Shown: positions 17,285 to 26,538 of the stretch, in pieces
Numbering within the stretch: position 1 is the first letter of the stretch
How the letters are laid out: each line of letters opens with the position of its first letter
Source: Pseudolabrys sp.
Lineage (GTDB): Bacteria; Pseudomonadota; Alphaproteobacteria; Rhizobiales; Xanthobacteraceae
Direction: 5' to 3'
DNA length: 28,140 nucleotides
NCBI GenBank assembly: GCA_026125925.1
Contig: JAHCKF010000008.1
Span: 1-28,140, forward strand
Translations under genes and position numbers: made by a program
The notes under the pieces: model-generated
The model's database searches: none
Told to the model about the DNA's origin: nothing
Seen by the model: the letters and a program-made list of their open reading frames with translations, nothing else

Positions 17285-18051
17285 GCGACCTCCTGTTGCT
17301 CAATGCTGTCGAAAATTGAAACGAGATGCGCGCGTTGCGCCTTCAGGGCGGTGTCGCGTTCGGTGTCGCGCGGGCGTGGTGCGGTGACGGTGACAATCTC
17401 GCGCACCACGGTCGGCTTCTTTGACAGCACGATAATGCGGTCGGCGAGGTAGAGCGCCTCGTCGATGTCGTGCGTCACGAACAGAACCGTCTTGCGCTGC
17501 TCTTCCCAGATATCGACGATCTGTTGGCGCAGTCTTGCGCGCGTGGTGTGATCGAGGGCGGAAAAGGGCTCGTCCATCAGGACGATGTCTGGATCAAGCG
17601 CCAGCGCCCGAGCGATCGCGACGCGTTGACGTTCGCCGCCGGACAACATACGCGGCATCTTGTGCATGTCGTTGCCAAGGCCGACGCGCAACAGTTCGGC
17701 CCGGGCCTTGTCCCGGCGCGCGTCGGTGCTTTCGGCCGGCCGGCGCATCTCGATGCCGAAGGCGGCGTTATCGAGGGCGTTCTTCCAAGGGAGGAGTCGG
17801 GGTGCCTGAAAGACGTAAGCCAAGCTCTCCCAAGCCTGCGCCGGTGTGCGGCCTTCGACCTCGACCGTGCCGGACTGCCACGGCATCAGGTCGCCAATCA
17901 GACGCAGGGCAGTGGATTTGCCGCAACCGGAGGGCCCGAGGAGACAGACGAATTCACCGGGGGCCACTGTAAAGCTCAGACCGCGATAGATGATGCTGCC
18001 GCCGAGTTCCAAGCCGACATTTGAGAACGCGATAGCCGGGCTCTTCGTCAA
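17281..18051 (-). CDS. NitT/TauT-type ABC transporter ATP-binding protein
   Basis: A 256-residue nucleotide-binding subunit and the first gene of the operon. Motifs in order: Walker A GPSGCGKST (39-47), Q-loop YVFQAPRLLPW, signature LSGGERQRVAIARAL, Walker B DIVLMDEPFSALDH and H-loop FVTHDIDEALYLADR. The RLLPW after the Q-loop is typical of nitrate/sulfonate/taurine importers. The start is a TTG at 18051, with GGTGA 5 bases upstream as ribosome binding site; I see no better in-frame ATG. All later genes overlap or follow within 31 bases. Confidence 0.93.
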   Translation of the reverse strand: MTKSPAIAFSNVGLELGGSIIYRGLSFTVAPGEFVCLLGPSGCGKSTALRLIGDLMPWQSGTVEVEGRTPAQAWESLAYVFQAPRLLPWKNALDNAAFGIEMRRPAESTDARRDKARAELLRVGLGNDMHKMPRMLSGGERQRVAIARALALDPDIVLMDEPFSALDHTTRARLRQQIVDIWEEQRKTVLFVTHDIDEALYLADRIIVLSKKPTVVREIVTVTAPRPRDTERDTALKAQRAHLVSIFDSIEQQEVA

Positions 18052-18073
18052 AAGTCACCACACTAACGATTTA

Positions 18074-18088
18074 ACTAAACGGTTCAGT
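18074..18088. promoter_or_regulatory. TetR-type palindrome upstream of the importer operon
   Basis: ACTAAAC-g-GTTCAGT is a 15-bp inverted repeat with one mismatched pair, and it extends to roughly 21 bp with a second mismatch. The odd-spaced AAC-n-GTT core is common in operators of TetR-family repressors. It ends 23 bases before the TTG of the ATPase gene and directly downstream of the proposed -10 element, so a bound repressor would block transcription start. The TetR protein encoded at the end of this operon is the obvious candidate; binding is inferred. Confidence 0.5.
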
Positions 18089-18090
18089 AA

Positions 18091-18119
18091 AGCCTAAGGG
18101 CGACCATCCAGCTAATCAA
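18091..18119 (-). promoter_or_regulatory. Candidate promoter of the importer-hydrolase-TetR operon
   Basis: On the minus strand TTGATT (18119-18114) and TAGGCT (18096-18091) are separated by 17 bases, which would put the start of transcription inside the palindrome at 18074-18088. A perfect TATAAT also exists on the minus strand at 18137-18132, but without a matching -35. Either could be used. The short CCGG-aga-CCGG repeat at 18148-18158 followed by a T-rich run on the minus strand may weakly terminate the upstream PepSY unit. Confidence 0.35.
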
Positions 18120-18199
18120 GCATCAATTTCGATTATAGAATAGAAAACCGGAGACCGGCAGTGATAACGCGTCCGCTCTTGGGGCAGACACCTCCTGCG

Positions 18200-18403
18200 T
18201 CAGGCCGTGGATCTGGGACGCACCAGATAGAGGGCCGCAATCGCCGGTGCGATGCCGAGGCCGACCCAGCCAACGATATCCCACCAGCCGTCATCGACCA
18301 GCGCCACGATCAGGCCGGCGCCGCTGGCGAGGCCGATCGCCGCCGGAATGGCGAATACCTCGCCCAGGGAACGGGGCCGTCGCCGGCGGAGCTCCATCGT
18401 CAT
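18200..18403 (-). CDS. Small membrane protein, 67 residues, unknown function
   Basis: A short gene whose ATG overlaps the PepSY stop codon by 4 bases (ATGA), a strong sign that it is real and co-translated. The product starts with a basic stretch (MELRRRRPRSLGE). Two hydrophobic helices follow, roughly residues 15-36 (VFAIPAAIGLASGAGLIVAL) and 42-61 (WDIVGWVGLGIAPAIAALYL), separated by a short VDDGWW turn, and the protein ends in VRPRSTA. Positive charges at both ends predict a hairpin with both termini in the cytoplasm. I do not recognise a family; coupling to PepSY suggests it is an accessory subunit of that protein. Confidence 0.7.
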   Translation of the reverse strand: MTMELRRRRPRSLGEVFAIPAAIGLASGAGLIVALVDDGWWDIVGWVGLGIAPAIAALYLVRPRSTA

Positions 18404-19533
18404 TCGGCCGGCACGGCGATGGCGCGCGGCTCGCGGCGCCGCCCGAAGCGGCGCGCGATCCACAGATACAGGCCGCTGCCGAGCACGCCGATGGTCAAGA
18501 TGTCGAGCACGGCCCAGACGATTTTCAGCGCCATGCCGCCATAGTCGCCGAAGTGCAGCGGCTGCGACAGCAGCAGCGTCTGCACATACCACGGCATTTC
18601 CCGCGTATCGGCGAAACGGCCGTTGCTGGCGTCGATCAATACGGGCTGCATCAAGCGCGACGTCAGCGGCGAGGTGCCGCGCATGAACACGGCATAGTGC
18701 CCGGTGCTGGTGAAGGCCGTGCCCGGATAGGCGATGAAATACGGCGTCATGCCCGGCAACTTCGCTTGCGCCGACTCCACCGCCTTCTGGATGCTGCTGA
18801 ATTGGCGCGGTAGCGGCGCACTCCGGTACGGCCCGACCATCGCGGTCAATTGGTCCGCCTGCCAGACCTTCAGGACGAGATCGGCCCATGTATTGATGAC
18901 GCCGGTGAAGCCGACCACCACGGCCCAGACAATCGTGACGGCGCCGACGAGATTATGAATATCCAGCCATTTGAGGAGCCGCGAGCGCTCCGTCCGCACC
19001 GTGCCGAAATCGAGTTTGCGCATCGCCGGCGCATAGACGACGACGCCGGAAACGATGGCGACGACGAATAGCAATCCCATGAAGCCGAGAAACAGCTTGC
19101 CGGGCAGGCCGGCGAACAGATCGACATGCAGCTTGAACAGATAGTAGGTCAGATGCCCGTCCGGCGGCGGCGCGTCGAGATATTGCGCCGTGTGGGCGTC
19201 GACGCGCAGGGACCGGTTGTTCTCTGAAGGCGCGTCCTGCGCCTTGGCGACGCTGAGCCAGATCACGTTCGGATCGTCGCGGTCCCAGATCAGGAATTGA
19301 AGGAATTCGCCAGGCGCCCTGGCCATGCCATTGGCGACGACCTTGTCGAGATTGGCGGCCGGCGTGCCCGGCGCAACTTTTGCCGCCGGCACCGTCTCGT
19401 GCAGGAACCCATCGATCTCCTCATGGAAGATCAGCGGCAGGCCGGTCAGGCACAGGAGCAGCAGGAACCCGGTCGATATGATGCTGGTCCAGGTGTGGAC
19501 GAAGGACCAGGCGCGGATGGTTTTGGTCTGCAC
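18400..19533 (-). CDS. PepSY-associated transmembrane protein (PiuB-like)
   Basis: A 377-residue inner-membrane protein of the PepSY_TM family, often found with siderophore uptake genes and implicated in iron or flavin-linked electron transfer. The first helix is about residues 15-36 (SIISTGFLLLLCLTGLPLIF). Further helices lie near 146-170 (LFLGFMGLLFVVAIVSGVVV), near 195-215 after the DIHNLVG motif, and near 338-362 (IVWAVLDILTIGVLGSGLYL). Conserved His residues (FVHTW, LHVDLFAG, DIHNLVG) could bind heme. Start is the GTG at 19533 with AAGGA upstream. No TonB receptor is in the window, so the iron link is inference. Confidence 0.85.
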   Translation of the reverse strand: MQTKTIRAWSFVHTWTSIISTGFLLLLCLTGLPLIFHEEIDGFLHETVPAAKVAPGTPAANLDKVVANGMARAPGEFLQFLIWDRDDPNVIWLSVAKAQDAPSENNRSLRVDAHTAQYLDAPPPDGHLTYYLFKLHVDLFAGLPGKLFLGFMGLLFVVAIVSGVVVYAPAMRKLDFGTVRTERSRLLKWLDIHNLVGAVTIVWAVVVGFTGVINTWADLVLKVWQADQLTAMVGPYRSAPLPRQFSSIQKAVESAQAKLPGMTPYFIAYPGTAFTSTGHYAVFMRGTSPLTSRLMQPVLIDASNGRFADTREMPWYVQTLLLSQPLHFGDYGGMALKIVWAVLDILTIGVLGSGLYLWIARRFGRRREPRAIAVPAE

Positions 19534-19585
19534 GGCGCGGTCCTTCTTCGGTCACCAGCGAACCGACAGGTAACCCGCCGCGGAC

Positions 19586-19640
19586 CCATAAGCAATTAAT
19601 AATCAAATGAAATCAATATGTTAGAAATAGAATAATTTGA
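19586..19640 (-). promoter_or_regulatory. AT-rich promoter region of the PepSY gene
   Basis: A sharply AT-rich stretch in otherwise GC-rich DNA lies 50-110 bases upstream of the PepSY start. On the minus strand it contains TTGATT and several TATT/TTAT elements that could serve as -35 and -10 boxes, but no single pair stands out. I looked for Fur, Irr (TTAGAA/TTCTAA palindrome) and RirA-like sites; only a half-site TTCTAA is present. A promoter here is likely, while its regulator is unknown. Confidence 0.35.
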
Positions 19641-19650
19641 GATTGGGGGA

Positions 19651-19685
19651 ACGAAAAACCGCGGCGTTTTGCTGGCGCCACGGTT
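19651..19685 (-). terminator. Intrinsic terminator downstream of the gltA relic
   Basis: On the minus strand AACCGTGGCG pairs with CGCCGCGGTT (one mismatch, 9-base loop), and the stem is followed by TTTTTCG. It starts 28 bases after the relic's stop codon, nearly the same spacing as the terminator after the intact gltA (26 bases), but its sequence is different. It would also insulate the PepSY promoter from transcription entering from the right. Confidence 0.6.
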
Positions 19686-19712
19686 GTCATTCGCTTCGAC
19701 GTGAAACGTCAG

Positions 19713-19857
19713 TTACTTGCGCCGCAAGGTCGGCACGTAATCGCGTTCGGTCGCGCCGGTGTAGAGCTGACGCGGACGGTCGATCTTCTGCTTCGGATCC
19801 TTCGATCGTTTCCTTCAGCTGGGCGATCCAGCCGACGGTGCGCGCGACGGCGGCTGC
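19713..19857 (-). pseudogene. gltA: Relic of a citrate synthase gene 3' end, frameshifted
   Basis: The last 48 or so codons of a gltA gene, about 90% identical by eye to the end of the intact gltA at 25003-25147 and in the same orientation. Translation gives [17 protein letters not shown], then a one-base insertion (extra T near 19801), then the C-terminus [20 protein letters not shown] plus Lys-stop. Several differences from the intact copy are synonymous (Ala, Val, Gly and Thr codons), so the relic comes from a diverged but functional gene, not from a recent local copy. There is no homology beyond about 19860. It cannot encode an enzyme. Confidence 0.85.
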
Positions 19858-20006
19858 TGCCCTGAGCCTGTGCCCTTGAGTTAAGTCAACAGCTTCGCCC
19901 GGCGGACCGGGTATTCAGCAACCGAAGCATTGGCGTCCAATTCTCGATCTTCGTCGAAACGTTCCAATGGCTTAACCACCGCGGTCGCAGGCGGACCGCA
20001 CTCTCG
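19858..20006 (+). promoter_or_regulatory. Leader region of the exporter cassette with an inverted repeat
   Basis: The 149 bases between the gltA relic and the HlyD gene should hold the promoter of the exporter cassette. An imperfect palindrome TTGA-gttaag-TCAA (19876-19889) is the only structured element; it could be an operator. I could not identify a convincing -35/-10 pair. A GCGGA element about 12 bases before the ATG at 20007 is a weak ribosome binding site. Confidence 0.25.
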
Positions 20007-21101
20007 ATGGCGAGCGACAAGGCAAGGTCCAAAATCGTGGACAAGACAAGAATTTGGATCACGGTGTTTGCTGTCGTGGTTGGCGGTGGCGCCTATGGTC
20101 TATGGCACTGGCTTAATGTGTCGTCGCTGCCGGCCGGCATTGCCAGCGCCAACGGGCGCATCGAAGCGACCGAGATCGACATAGCAGCGAAGACTCCGGG
20201 CCGGCTCAGGGAAGTCATGGTCGATGAGGGCGACTTCGTCACCGCCGGCCAAGTCCTCGCCAGGATGGATACCGAGGTGCTGGAAGCGCAGCGCCGTGAG
20301 GCGCAAGCGCAGGTGCGGCGCGCCGCCATTGCCATCGATACGGCGCGGAGCCAGGTGGTGCAGCGCCAGGCCGAGAAGCAGGCTGCCATCGCCGTGATCG
20401 CTCAGCGTAATGCCGAACTGGATGCCGCCCAGAAGCGCTTTGAGCGCTCCGACCAACTCGCCAAGTCCGGCAGCGGCTCCATTGAAAATCTCGATAATGA
20501 CCGCGCGCGCTACGAAGGTGCCAAAGCTGCGGTCAGCGCGGCCGAAGCGCAAGCGGCTGCGGTCGATTCCGCAATCAGCGCGGCGCAGGCGCAGGTAATC
20601 GATGCCGAGGCCGCGGTCGATGCCACCAAAGCGACCGTCGATCGGATCAGCGCGGACATCAAGGATGCCACCCTGGTCGCGCCGCGCGATGGGCGGGTCC
20701 AATATCGTGTGGCCCAGCCGGGTGAGGTACTGGGCGCGGGCGGAAAAGTCCTGAACATGGTCGATCTGAGCGACGTCTATATGACGTTCTTTCTGCCGAC
20801 TGACGCCGCCGGCCGCATCGCAATCGGCGCCGAAGTGCATCTCGTGCTCGATGCCATCCCACAATATGTCGTGCCGGCGCGCGCCACCTTCGTCGCCGAT
20901 GTCGCTCAGTTCACACCGAAGACCGTGGAGACGTCGGAAGAACGGCAGAAGTTGATGTTCCGCATCAAAGCCAAGATCTCGCCGGATCTGCTGCGCAAAC
21001 ATATCCAGCAAGTGAAGACCGGCCTGCCGGGCATGGCTTACGTGCGTCTCAACCCGACTACGGAGTGGCCGTCGAACCTGGCGGTCAAACTGCCGCAATG
21101 A
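20007..21101 (+). CDS. HlyD-family membrane fusion protein (YhiI-like) of an ABC exporter
   Basis: A 364-residue periplasmic adaptor. One N-terminal membrane anchor spans about residues 15-36 ([20 protein letters not shown]). A biotinyl-lipoyl-like half-motif follows ([20 protein letters not shown]), then a long Ala/Gln-rich coiled-coil hairpin at about 85-205. The second lipoyl half is [20 protein letters not shown], followed by a beta-barrel domain. It overlaps the next gene by 4 bases (ATGA). Together with the two downstream genes it reproduces the order of E. coli yhiI-rbbA-yhhJ. An outer-membrane channel gene is not present in the window, so a shared TolC is presumably used. Confidence 0.9.
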   Translation: MASDKARSKIVDKTRIWITVFAVVVGGGAYGLWHWLNVSSLPAGIASANGRIEATEIDIAAKTPGRLREVMVDEGDFVTAGQVLARMDTEVLEAQRREAQAQVRRAAIAIDTARSQVVQRQAEKQAAIAVIAQRNAELDAAQKRFERSDQLAKSGSGSIENLDNDRARYEGAKAAVSAAEAQAAAVDSAISAAQAQVIDAEAAVDATKATVDRISADIKDATLVAPRDGRVQYRVAQPGEVLGAGGKVLNMVDLSDVYMTFFLPTDAAGRIAIGAEVHLVLDAIPQYVVPARATFVADVAQFTPKTVETSEERQKLMFRIKAKISPDLLRKHIQQVKTGLPGMAYVRLNPTTEWPSNLAVKLPQ

Positions 21102-23806
21102 GTGAAGTACCCGCGGCCGACCCTGTCGTCCGATTGAACGGCATCACGCTTCGCTACGGCGCGGCGCTCGCGCTCGACGCTGTGACGCTCGATGTGCCGG
21201 CCGGCCAGATGGTCGGTTTCATCGGCCCCGATGGCGTCGGCAAATCGAGCTTGTTCGCGCTCATCGCCGGCGCTCGCCGAATTCAGGGAGGCCGCATTGA
21301 AGTACTCGGCGGCGACATGGCCGATGCCGAGCATCGTAGCGCGGTGTGTCCACGCATCGCCTATATGCCGCAAGGACTCGGCAAGAATCTCTATCCGACC
21401 TTGTCGGTATTCGAGAACATCGACTTCTTTGCCAGCCTGTTCGGTCAAGGGCACGAGGAACGCAGAGAACGCATTGCCGAGCTGGTGGAAAGCACGGGGC
21501 TTGCTCCGTTCGTAGACCGCCCGGCGGGCAAACTGTCAGGCGGCATGAAGCAGAAGCTCGGCCTGTGCTGCGCTCTGGTGCACGACCCCGATTTGCTGAT
21601 TCTCGACGAGCCGACGACGGGCATCGACCCGTTATCACGCCGTCAGTTCTGGGAATTGATCGATCGCATTCGCGCCGGCAGGTCTGGCATGAGCGTAGTG
21701 GTGGCTACCGCCTATATGGAGGAAGCCGCGCGTTTCCAGCGTCTGGTGGCCATGAATGATGGCCGCGTACTCGCCACCGGCTCGGTGCAGGATCTGCTGT
21801 CGCGCACCCAGGCAGCGACTTTGGAGGATGCCTTTATCGCGCTGCTGCCCGAGATATCGCGCCGGCAGCATCGCGCCGTTGTGGTGACGCCGCGATCGCC
21901 GGACGGTGGCGACATCGCCATTGAGGCCCAGCATCTCACCATGCGTTTCGGCGACTTCGTCGCCGTCGACGATGTCAGCTTCCGCATCGAGAAAGGTGAG
22001 ATTTTCGGCTTCCTCGGCTCCAACGGCTGCGGCAAGACCACAACGATGAAAATGATGACAGGCCTCCTGTCACCGAGCGGCGGCAAAGGCTGGTTGTTCG
22101 GGCAGCCGATCGACGCCAACGACATGGAGACCCGCCGTCACGTCGGCTATATGTCACAGGGCTTCTCGCTCTATACCGAACTGACGGTGTGGCAAAATCT
22201 GGAACTGCATGCCCGCCTGTTCCAGATGCCGGCGGTGGACATTCCCGGCCGTGTTGCTGAGGTGGCTGAGCGTTTCGGCCTCGCCGAACTCATCGATGAG
22301 TTGCCGGGTTCGCTGCCGCTCGGCCAGCGCCAGCGCCTGCAGCTTGCCGTCGCCATGATTCATAAACCTGCGATGCTTATCCTCGACGAGCCCACCTCGG
22401 GGGTCGATCCGATAGCGCGCGATGCCTTCTGGCAGACGTTGATCGATCTGTCGCGCCGAGACGGCGTCACCATCTTTGTCTCGACGCATTTCATGAACGA
22501 GGCCGAACGCTGCGATCGCATCTCGCTGATGCATGCAGGCCGCGTCCTTGTCAGCGGCACGCCCAAGGCACTGATCGCACAGCGCGGCGCCAGCAACCTG
22601 GAAGAGGCGTTCATCGGCTATCTGGAACAGGCCACCGGCGCCGACCAGACTGCGGTTGCAGCGCCGCCGGTCGTACCGCGGCTGCGGCCGCCGTCGCGCC
22701 GGTTCGATGTGCGCCGCATGTTGAGTTACGCCCACCGTGAGCAACTCGAACTGCGCCGCGATCCGATTCGTGCCACGCTGGCGCTGCTCGGCAGTGTGAT
22801 CCTGATGTTCATTATGGCCTACGGCATCACCCTGGACGTCGAGAAACTGTCCTTTGCCGTGCTCGACCGCGACCAGACCACGACCAGCCAGAACTATGTG
22901 CTCAATTTCTCCGGCTCGCGCTATTTCAACGAGAAGGCGCCGATCGTCGACTATGGCGATCTCGACCGGCGCATGCGCGCCGGTGAATTGACGCTGGCGC
23001 TCGAAATTCCCCCCAACTTCGGTCGCGATGTCGCGCGCGGCCAGCAGGTCAACATCGGTGCCTCGATCGACGGTTCGATGCCGATGCGGGCCGAGACGGT
23101 GCAGGGCTATGTCGAGGCGCTACATACACAATGGCTGACGCAGAAGGGCGGCCTCATCAGTCCGGTCAGTATCGCGATCCGCTACCGCTACAATCCTGAC
23201 GTCAAGAGTCTGGTCGCCATGGTGCCGGCCGTGATCCCGATGCTGCTGCTGCTCATCCCCGCGATGCTGACGGCGCTGAGTGTGGTGCGGGAGAAGGAGC
23301 TTGCCTCGATCATCAACCTTTATGTCACGCCGACCACGCGACTCGAATTCCTGCTGGGCAAGCAGTTACCCTATGTTGCGATCGGGGTGCTGAATTTCCT
23401 CTTGCTGACGCTGCTGGCGGTCACATTGTTCGGCGTGCCGCTCAAGGGCAGCTTCCCGACCTTGTTCGCCGGCGCCTTCATCTACGTCATCTCCGCGACC
23501 GCGATGGGGCTGTTGATGTCGTCTTTCGTGCGTAGCCAGGTCGCGGCGATCTTCGGCACCGCCATCGTCACGCTTATTCCGGCGGCACAGTATTCCGGTT
23601 TCATCAACCCAGTGTCGTCGCTCGAAGGGGCGGGGGCCTTCATCGGCAAGATATACCCGGCCACTTATTTTCTCACCATCTCGCGCGGCACCTTCGCCAA
23701 GGCGCTGCATTTCGTCGATTTGCAGGCGTCCTTTGTGCCGCTGCTCGTCGCGGTACCGGTGCTGCTGGGACTATGCGCCCTTCTGCTGAAGAAGCAGGAG
23801 GCCTGA
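21098..23806 (+). CDS. rbbA: RbbA-type ABC exporter: two ATPase domains fused to a permease
   Basis: A 902-residue fusion of two nucleotide-binding domains and one ABC-2 permease. NBD1 has Walker [10 protein letters not shown] (43-51), signature LSGGMKQKL (about 146) and Walker [17 protein letters not shown]2 has Walker [10 protein letters not shown] (about 307), the divergent signature LPLGQRQRL (about 405) and Walker [14 protein letters not shown]. The permease half begins near residue 559 ([18 protein letters not shown]), has a large extracytoplasmic loop, and then a helix cluster from about 705. This is the layout of E. coli RbbA/YhiH. The ATG at 21098 overlaps the HlyD gene; an upstream GTG at 21065 is less likely. 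Substrate is unknown. Confidence 0.88.
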   Translation: MSEVPAADPVVRLNGITLRYGAALALDAVTLDVPAGQMVGFIGPDGVGKSSLFALIAGARRIQGGRIEVLGGDMADAEHRSAVCPRIAYMPQGLGKNLYPTLSVFENIDFFASLFGQGHEERRERIAELVESTGLAPFVDRPAGKLSGGMKQKLGLCCALVHDPDLLILDEPTTGIDPLSRRQFWELIDRIRAGRSGMSVVVATAYMEEAARFQRLVAMNDGRVLATGSVQDLLSRTQAATLEDAFIALLPEISRRQHRAVVVTPRSPDGGDIAIEAQHLTMRFGDFVAVDDVSFRIEKGEIFGFLGSNGCGKTTTMKMMTGLLSPSGGKGWLFGQPIDANDMETRRHVGYMSQGFSLYTELTVWQNLELHARLFQMPAVDIPGRVAEVAERFGLAELIDELPGSLPLGQRQRLQLAVAMIHKPAMLILDEPTSGVDPIARDAFWQTLIDLSRRDGVTIFVSTHFMNEAERCDRISLMHAGRVLVSGTPKALIAQRGASNLEEAFIGYLEQATGADQTAVAAPPVVPRLRPPSRRFDVRRMLSYAHREQLELRRDPIRATLALLGSVILMFIMAYGITLDVEKLSFAVLDRDQTTTSQNYVLNFSGSRYFNEKAPIVDYGDLDRRMRAGELTLALEIPPNFGRDVARGQQVNIGASIDGSMPMRAETVQGYVEALHTQWLTQKGGLISPVSIAIRYRYNPDVKSLVAMVPAVIPMLLLLIPAMLTALSVVREKELASIINLYVTPTTRLEFLLGKQLPYVAIGVLNFLLLTLLAVTLFGVPLKGSFPTLFAGAFIYVISATAMGLLMSSFVRSQVAAIFGTAIVTLIPAAQYSGFINPVSSLEGAGAFIGKIYPATYFLTISRGTFAKALHFVDLQASFVPLLVAVPVLLGLCALLLKKQEA

Positions 23807-23809
23807 GCG

Positions 23810-24931
23810 ATGCGTGTCAGTAACGTCATCAATCTCGGCGTCAAGGAACTGCGAAGCCTCGTGCGAGATCCCGTGATGTTGATCCTGATCGTGTACGCCT
23901 TCACCTTCGCGGTATATACGGCCGCGACGGTCGTGCCCGACAGCCTGCATAAAGCGCCGACAGCCATCGTCGACGAAGATCGCTCAGCGCTGTCGACCCG
24001 TCTGGTGTCGGCGTTCTATCCACCATATTTCAATCCGCCGGCGCTGATCACGCGCGACGAGATGGACAAGCAGATGGATGCCGGCTTGACCACCTTCGCG
24101 CTCGATATCCCGCCGAACTTCCAGCGCGACTTGCTGGCCAGCCGGCAGCCTGCCATCCAGCTCAATGTCGATGCCACGCGGATCACCCAGGCCTTCACCG
24201 GCCAAGGCTATATACAGACCATCGTCGCCACCGAGGCGGCCGCTTTCTTGCGCCGCTACCGCGCCGAAACCGTGCTGCCGGTCGATCTGGCGCTGCGCAA
24301 CCGCTTCAATCCGAGCTTGAACAAATCATGGTTCGGCGGTGTGATCGAAGTGATCAACCAGGTTACATTGCTGTCGATAATTCTTACCGGCGCGGCGCTG
24401 ATCCGCGAACGCGAGCACGGCACCATCGAACATCTCCTGGTCATGCCGGTGACGCCAGCGGAGATCATGGTGAGCAAGGTGTGGTCGATGGCCTTGGTGG
24501 TCCTGGTCGCCGATGCCGCCTCGCTCGCCTTCGTCGTACAGGGGCTGTTGGGGGTGCCGATTCAAGGCTCGGTCATGTTGTTCCTGCTGGGCGCGGCGCT
24601 TAACCTGTTCGCGACCACCTCTTTGGGCATCTTCCTCGCCACGCTGGCGCGGTCGATGCCGCAATTCGCCCTGCTGCTGATTCTGGTAATCGTGCCGCTG
24701 GAAATGCTGTCGGGCGGCATGACGCCGCGCGAGAGCATGCCGGTCTTTGTGCAGAATGTGATGCTGGTGGCGCCGACCACGCATTTCGTGGCCCTGGCGC
24801 AGGCGATCCTGTTCCGCGGCGCCGGCTTGTCGGTGGTATGGCCGCAGTTCCTGGCTCTGATCGGCATCGCCGCGGTGCTGTTCAGCGTCGCGATGCTGCG
24901 TTTCCGCAAGGCCATCGCCGAGATGGCGTGA
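23810..24931 (+). CDS. ABC-2 family exporter permease (YhhJ-like)
   Basis: A 373-residue permease, the last gene of the cassette, starting 3 bases after the RbbA gene. One N-terminal helix (about 20-42, PVMLILIVYAFTFAVYTAAT) is followed by an extracytoplasmic domain of about 130 residues and a cluster of five helices from about 180 (NQVTLLSIILTGAALIRERE). The EREHGTIEHLLVMPVTPAEI segment is the ABC-2 coupling motif. It should pair with the permease half of the RbbA-type protein. Multidrug or envelope-stress export is typical of the family, but nothing here fixes the substrate. Confidence 0.9.
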   Translation: MRVSNVINLGVKELRSLVRDPVMLILIVYAFTFAVYTAATVVPDSLHKAPTAIVDEDRSALSTRLVSAFYPPYFNPPALITRDEMDKQMDAGLTTFALDIPPNFQRDLLASRQPAIQLNVDATRITQAFTGQGYIQTIVATEAAAFLRRYRAETVLPVDLALRNRFNPSLNKSWFGGVIEVINQVTLLSIILTGAALIREREHGTIEHLLVMPVTPAEIMVSKVWSMALVVLVADAASLAFVVQGLLGVPIQGSVMLFLLGAALNLFATTSLGIFLATLARSMPQFALLLILVIVPLEMLSGGMTPRESMPVFVQNVMLVAPTTHFVALAQAILFRGAGLSVVWPQFLALIGIAAVLFSVAMLRFRKAIAEMA

Positions 24932-24950
24932 TGGAAGATGGGCAAAGAAA

Positions 24951-24977
24951 ATGGCCGGGCGAGAGAGGCCCGGCCAT
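24951..24977. terminator. Bidirectional terminator between the exporter permease gene and gltA
   Basis: A perfect 10-bp stem ATGGCCGGGC/GCCCGGCCAT with a 7-base GAGAGAG loop lies between two convergent genes. On the minus strand it follows the gltA stop by 26 bases and is trailed by TTTTCTTTG, a good intrinsic terminator for gltA. On the plus strand it follows the permease gene by about 20 bases, with a weaker T-content after the stem. Confidence 0.8.
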
Positions 24978-25002
24978 AATGTCGTTTCGACGGTGAAGCC
25001 GA

Positions 25003-26313
<1,311 letters not shown>

Positions 26314-26505
26314 GGTCGAACCCTCGGATTGGGAGCGGCATTGCGCTGCTGTAGTGGCCTTAAAACCGGATGGAGATAGCGCCCGGGAGGCGCCAGAGGC
26401 ATCCGGCCGTCATTTCGGTAGCCCATCCGTGTGTGCGCTGCAAGATTGCGCAAACGCAGGGCCTGACCGGCATATGGGCATGGATTCGGTGACCGAAAGA
26501 GCAAT

Positions 26506-26527
26506 CGGCACCGGAAATCCGGTGCCG
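26506..26527 (-). terminator. Terminator-like hairpin after gltX
   Basis: A perfect 9-bp stem CGGCACCGG/CCGGTGCCG with a 4-base loop lies 11 bases past the gltX stop codon. On the minus strand it is followed by ATTGCTCTTT, a weak T-run, so termination may be partial. The rest of the 26314-26538 gap shows no gene. The gltA promoter should be there, but I could not pick out a confident -35/-10 pair. Confidence 0.55.
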
Positions 26528-26538
26528 CGGGCGACACA

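Noticed and set aside
19591..19640. Possible Irr/Fur iron box upstream of the PepSY gene
   Set aside because: Only a half-site (TTCTAA) is present; no palindrome of the expected spacing is found, so iron control is not supported by the sequence.
22312..22340. Divergent second ABC signature (LPLGQRQRL) in the RbbA-type protein as a sign of inactivation
   Set aside because: This form is usual in the second ATPase domain of the family, and both Walker motifs are intact.
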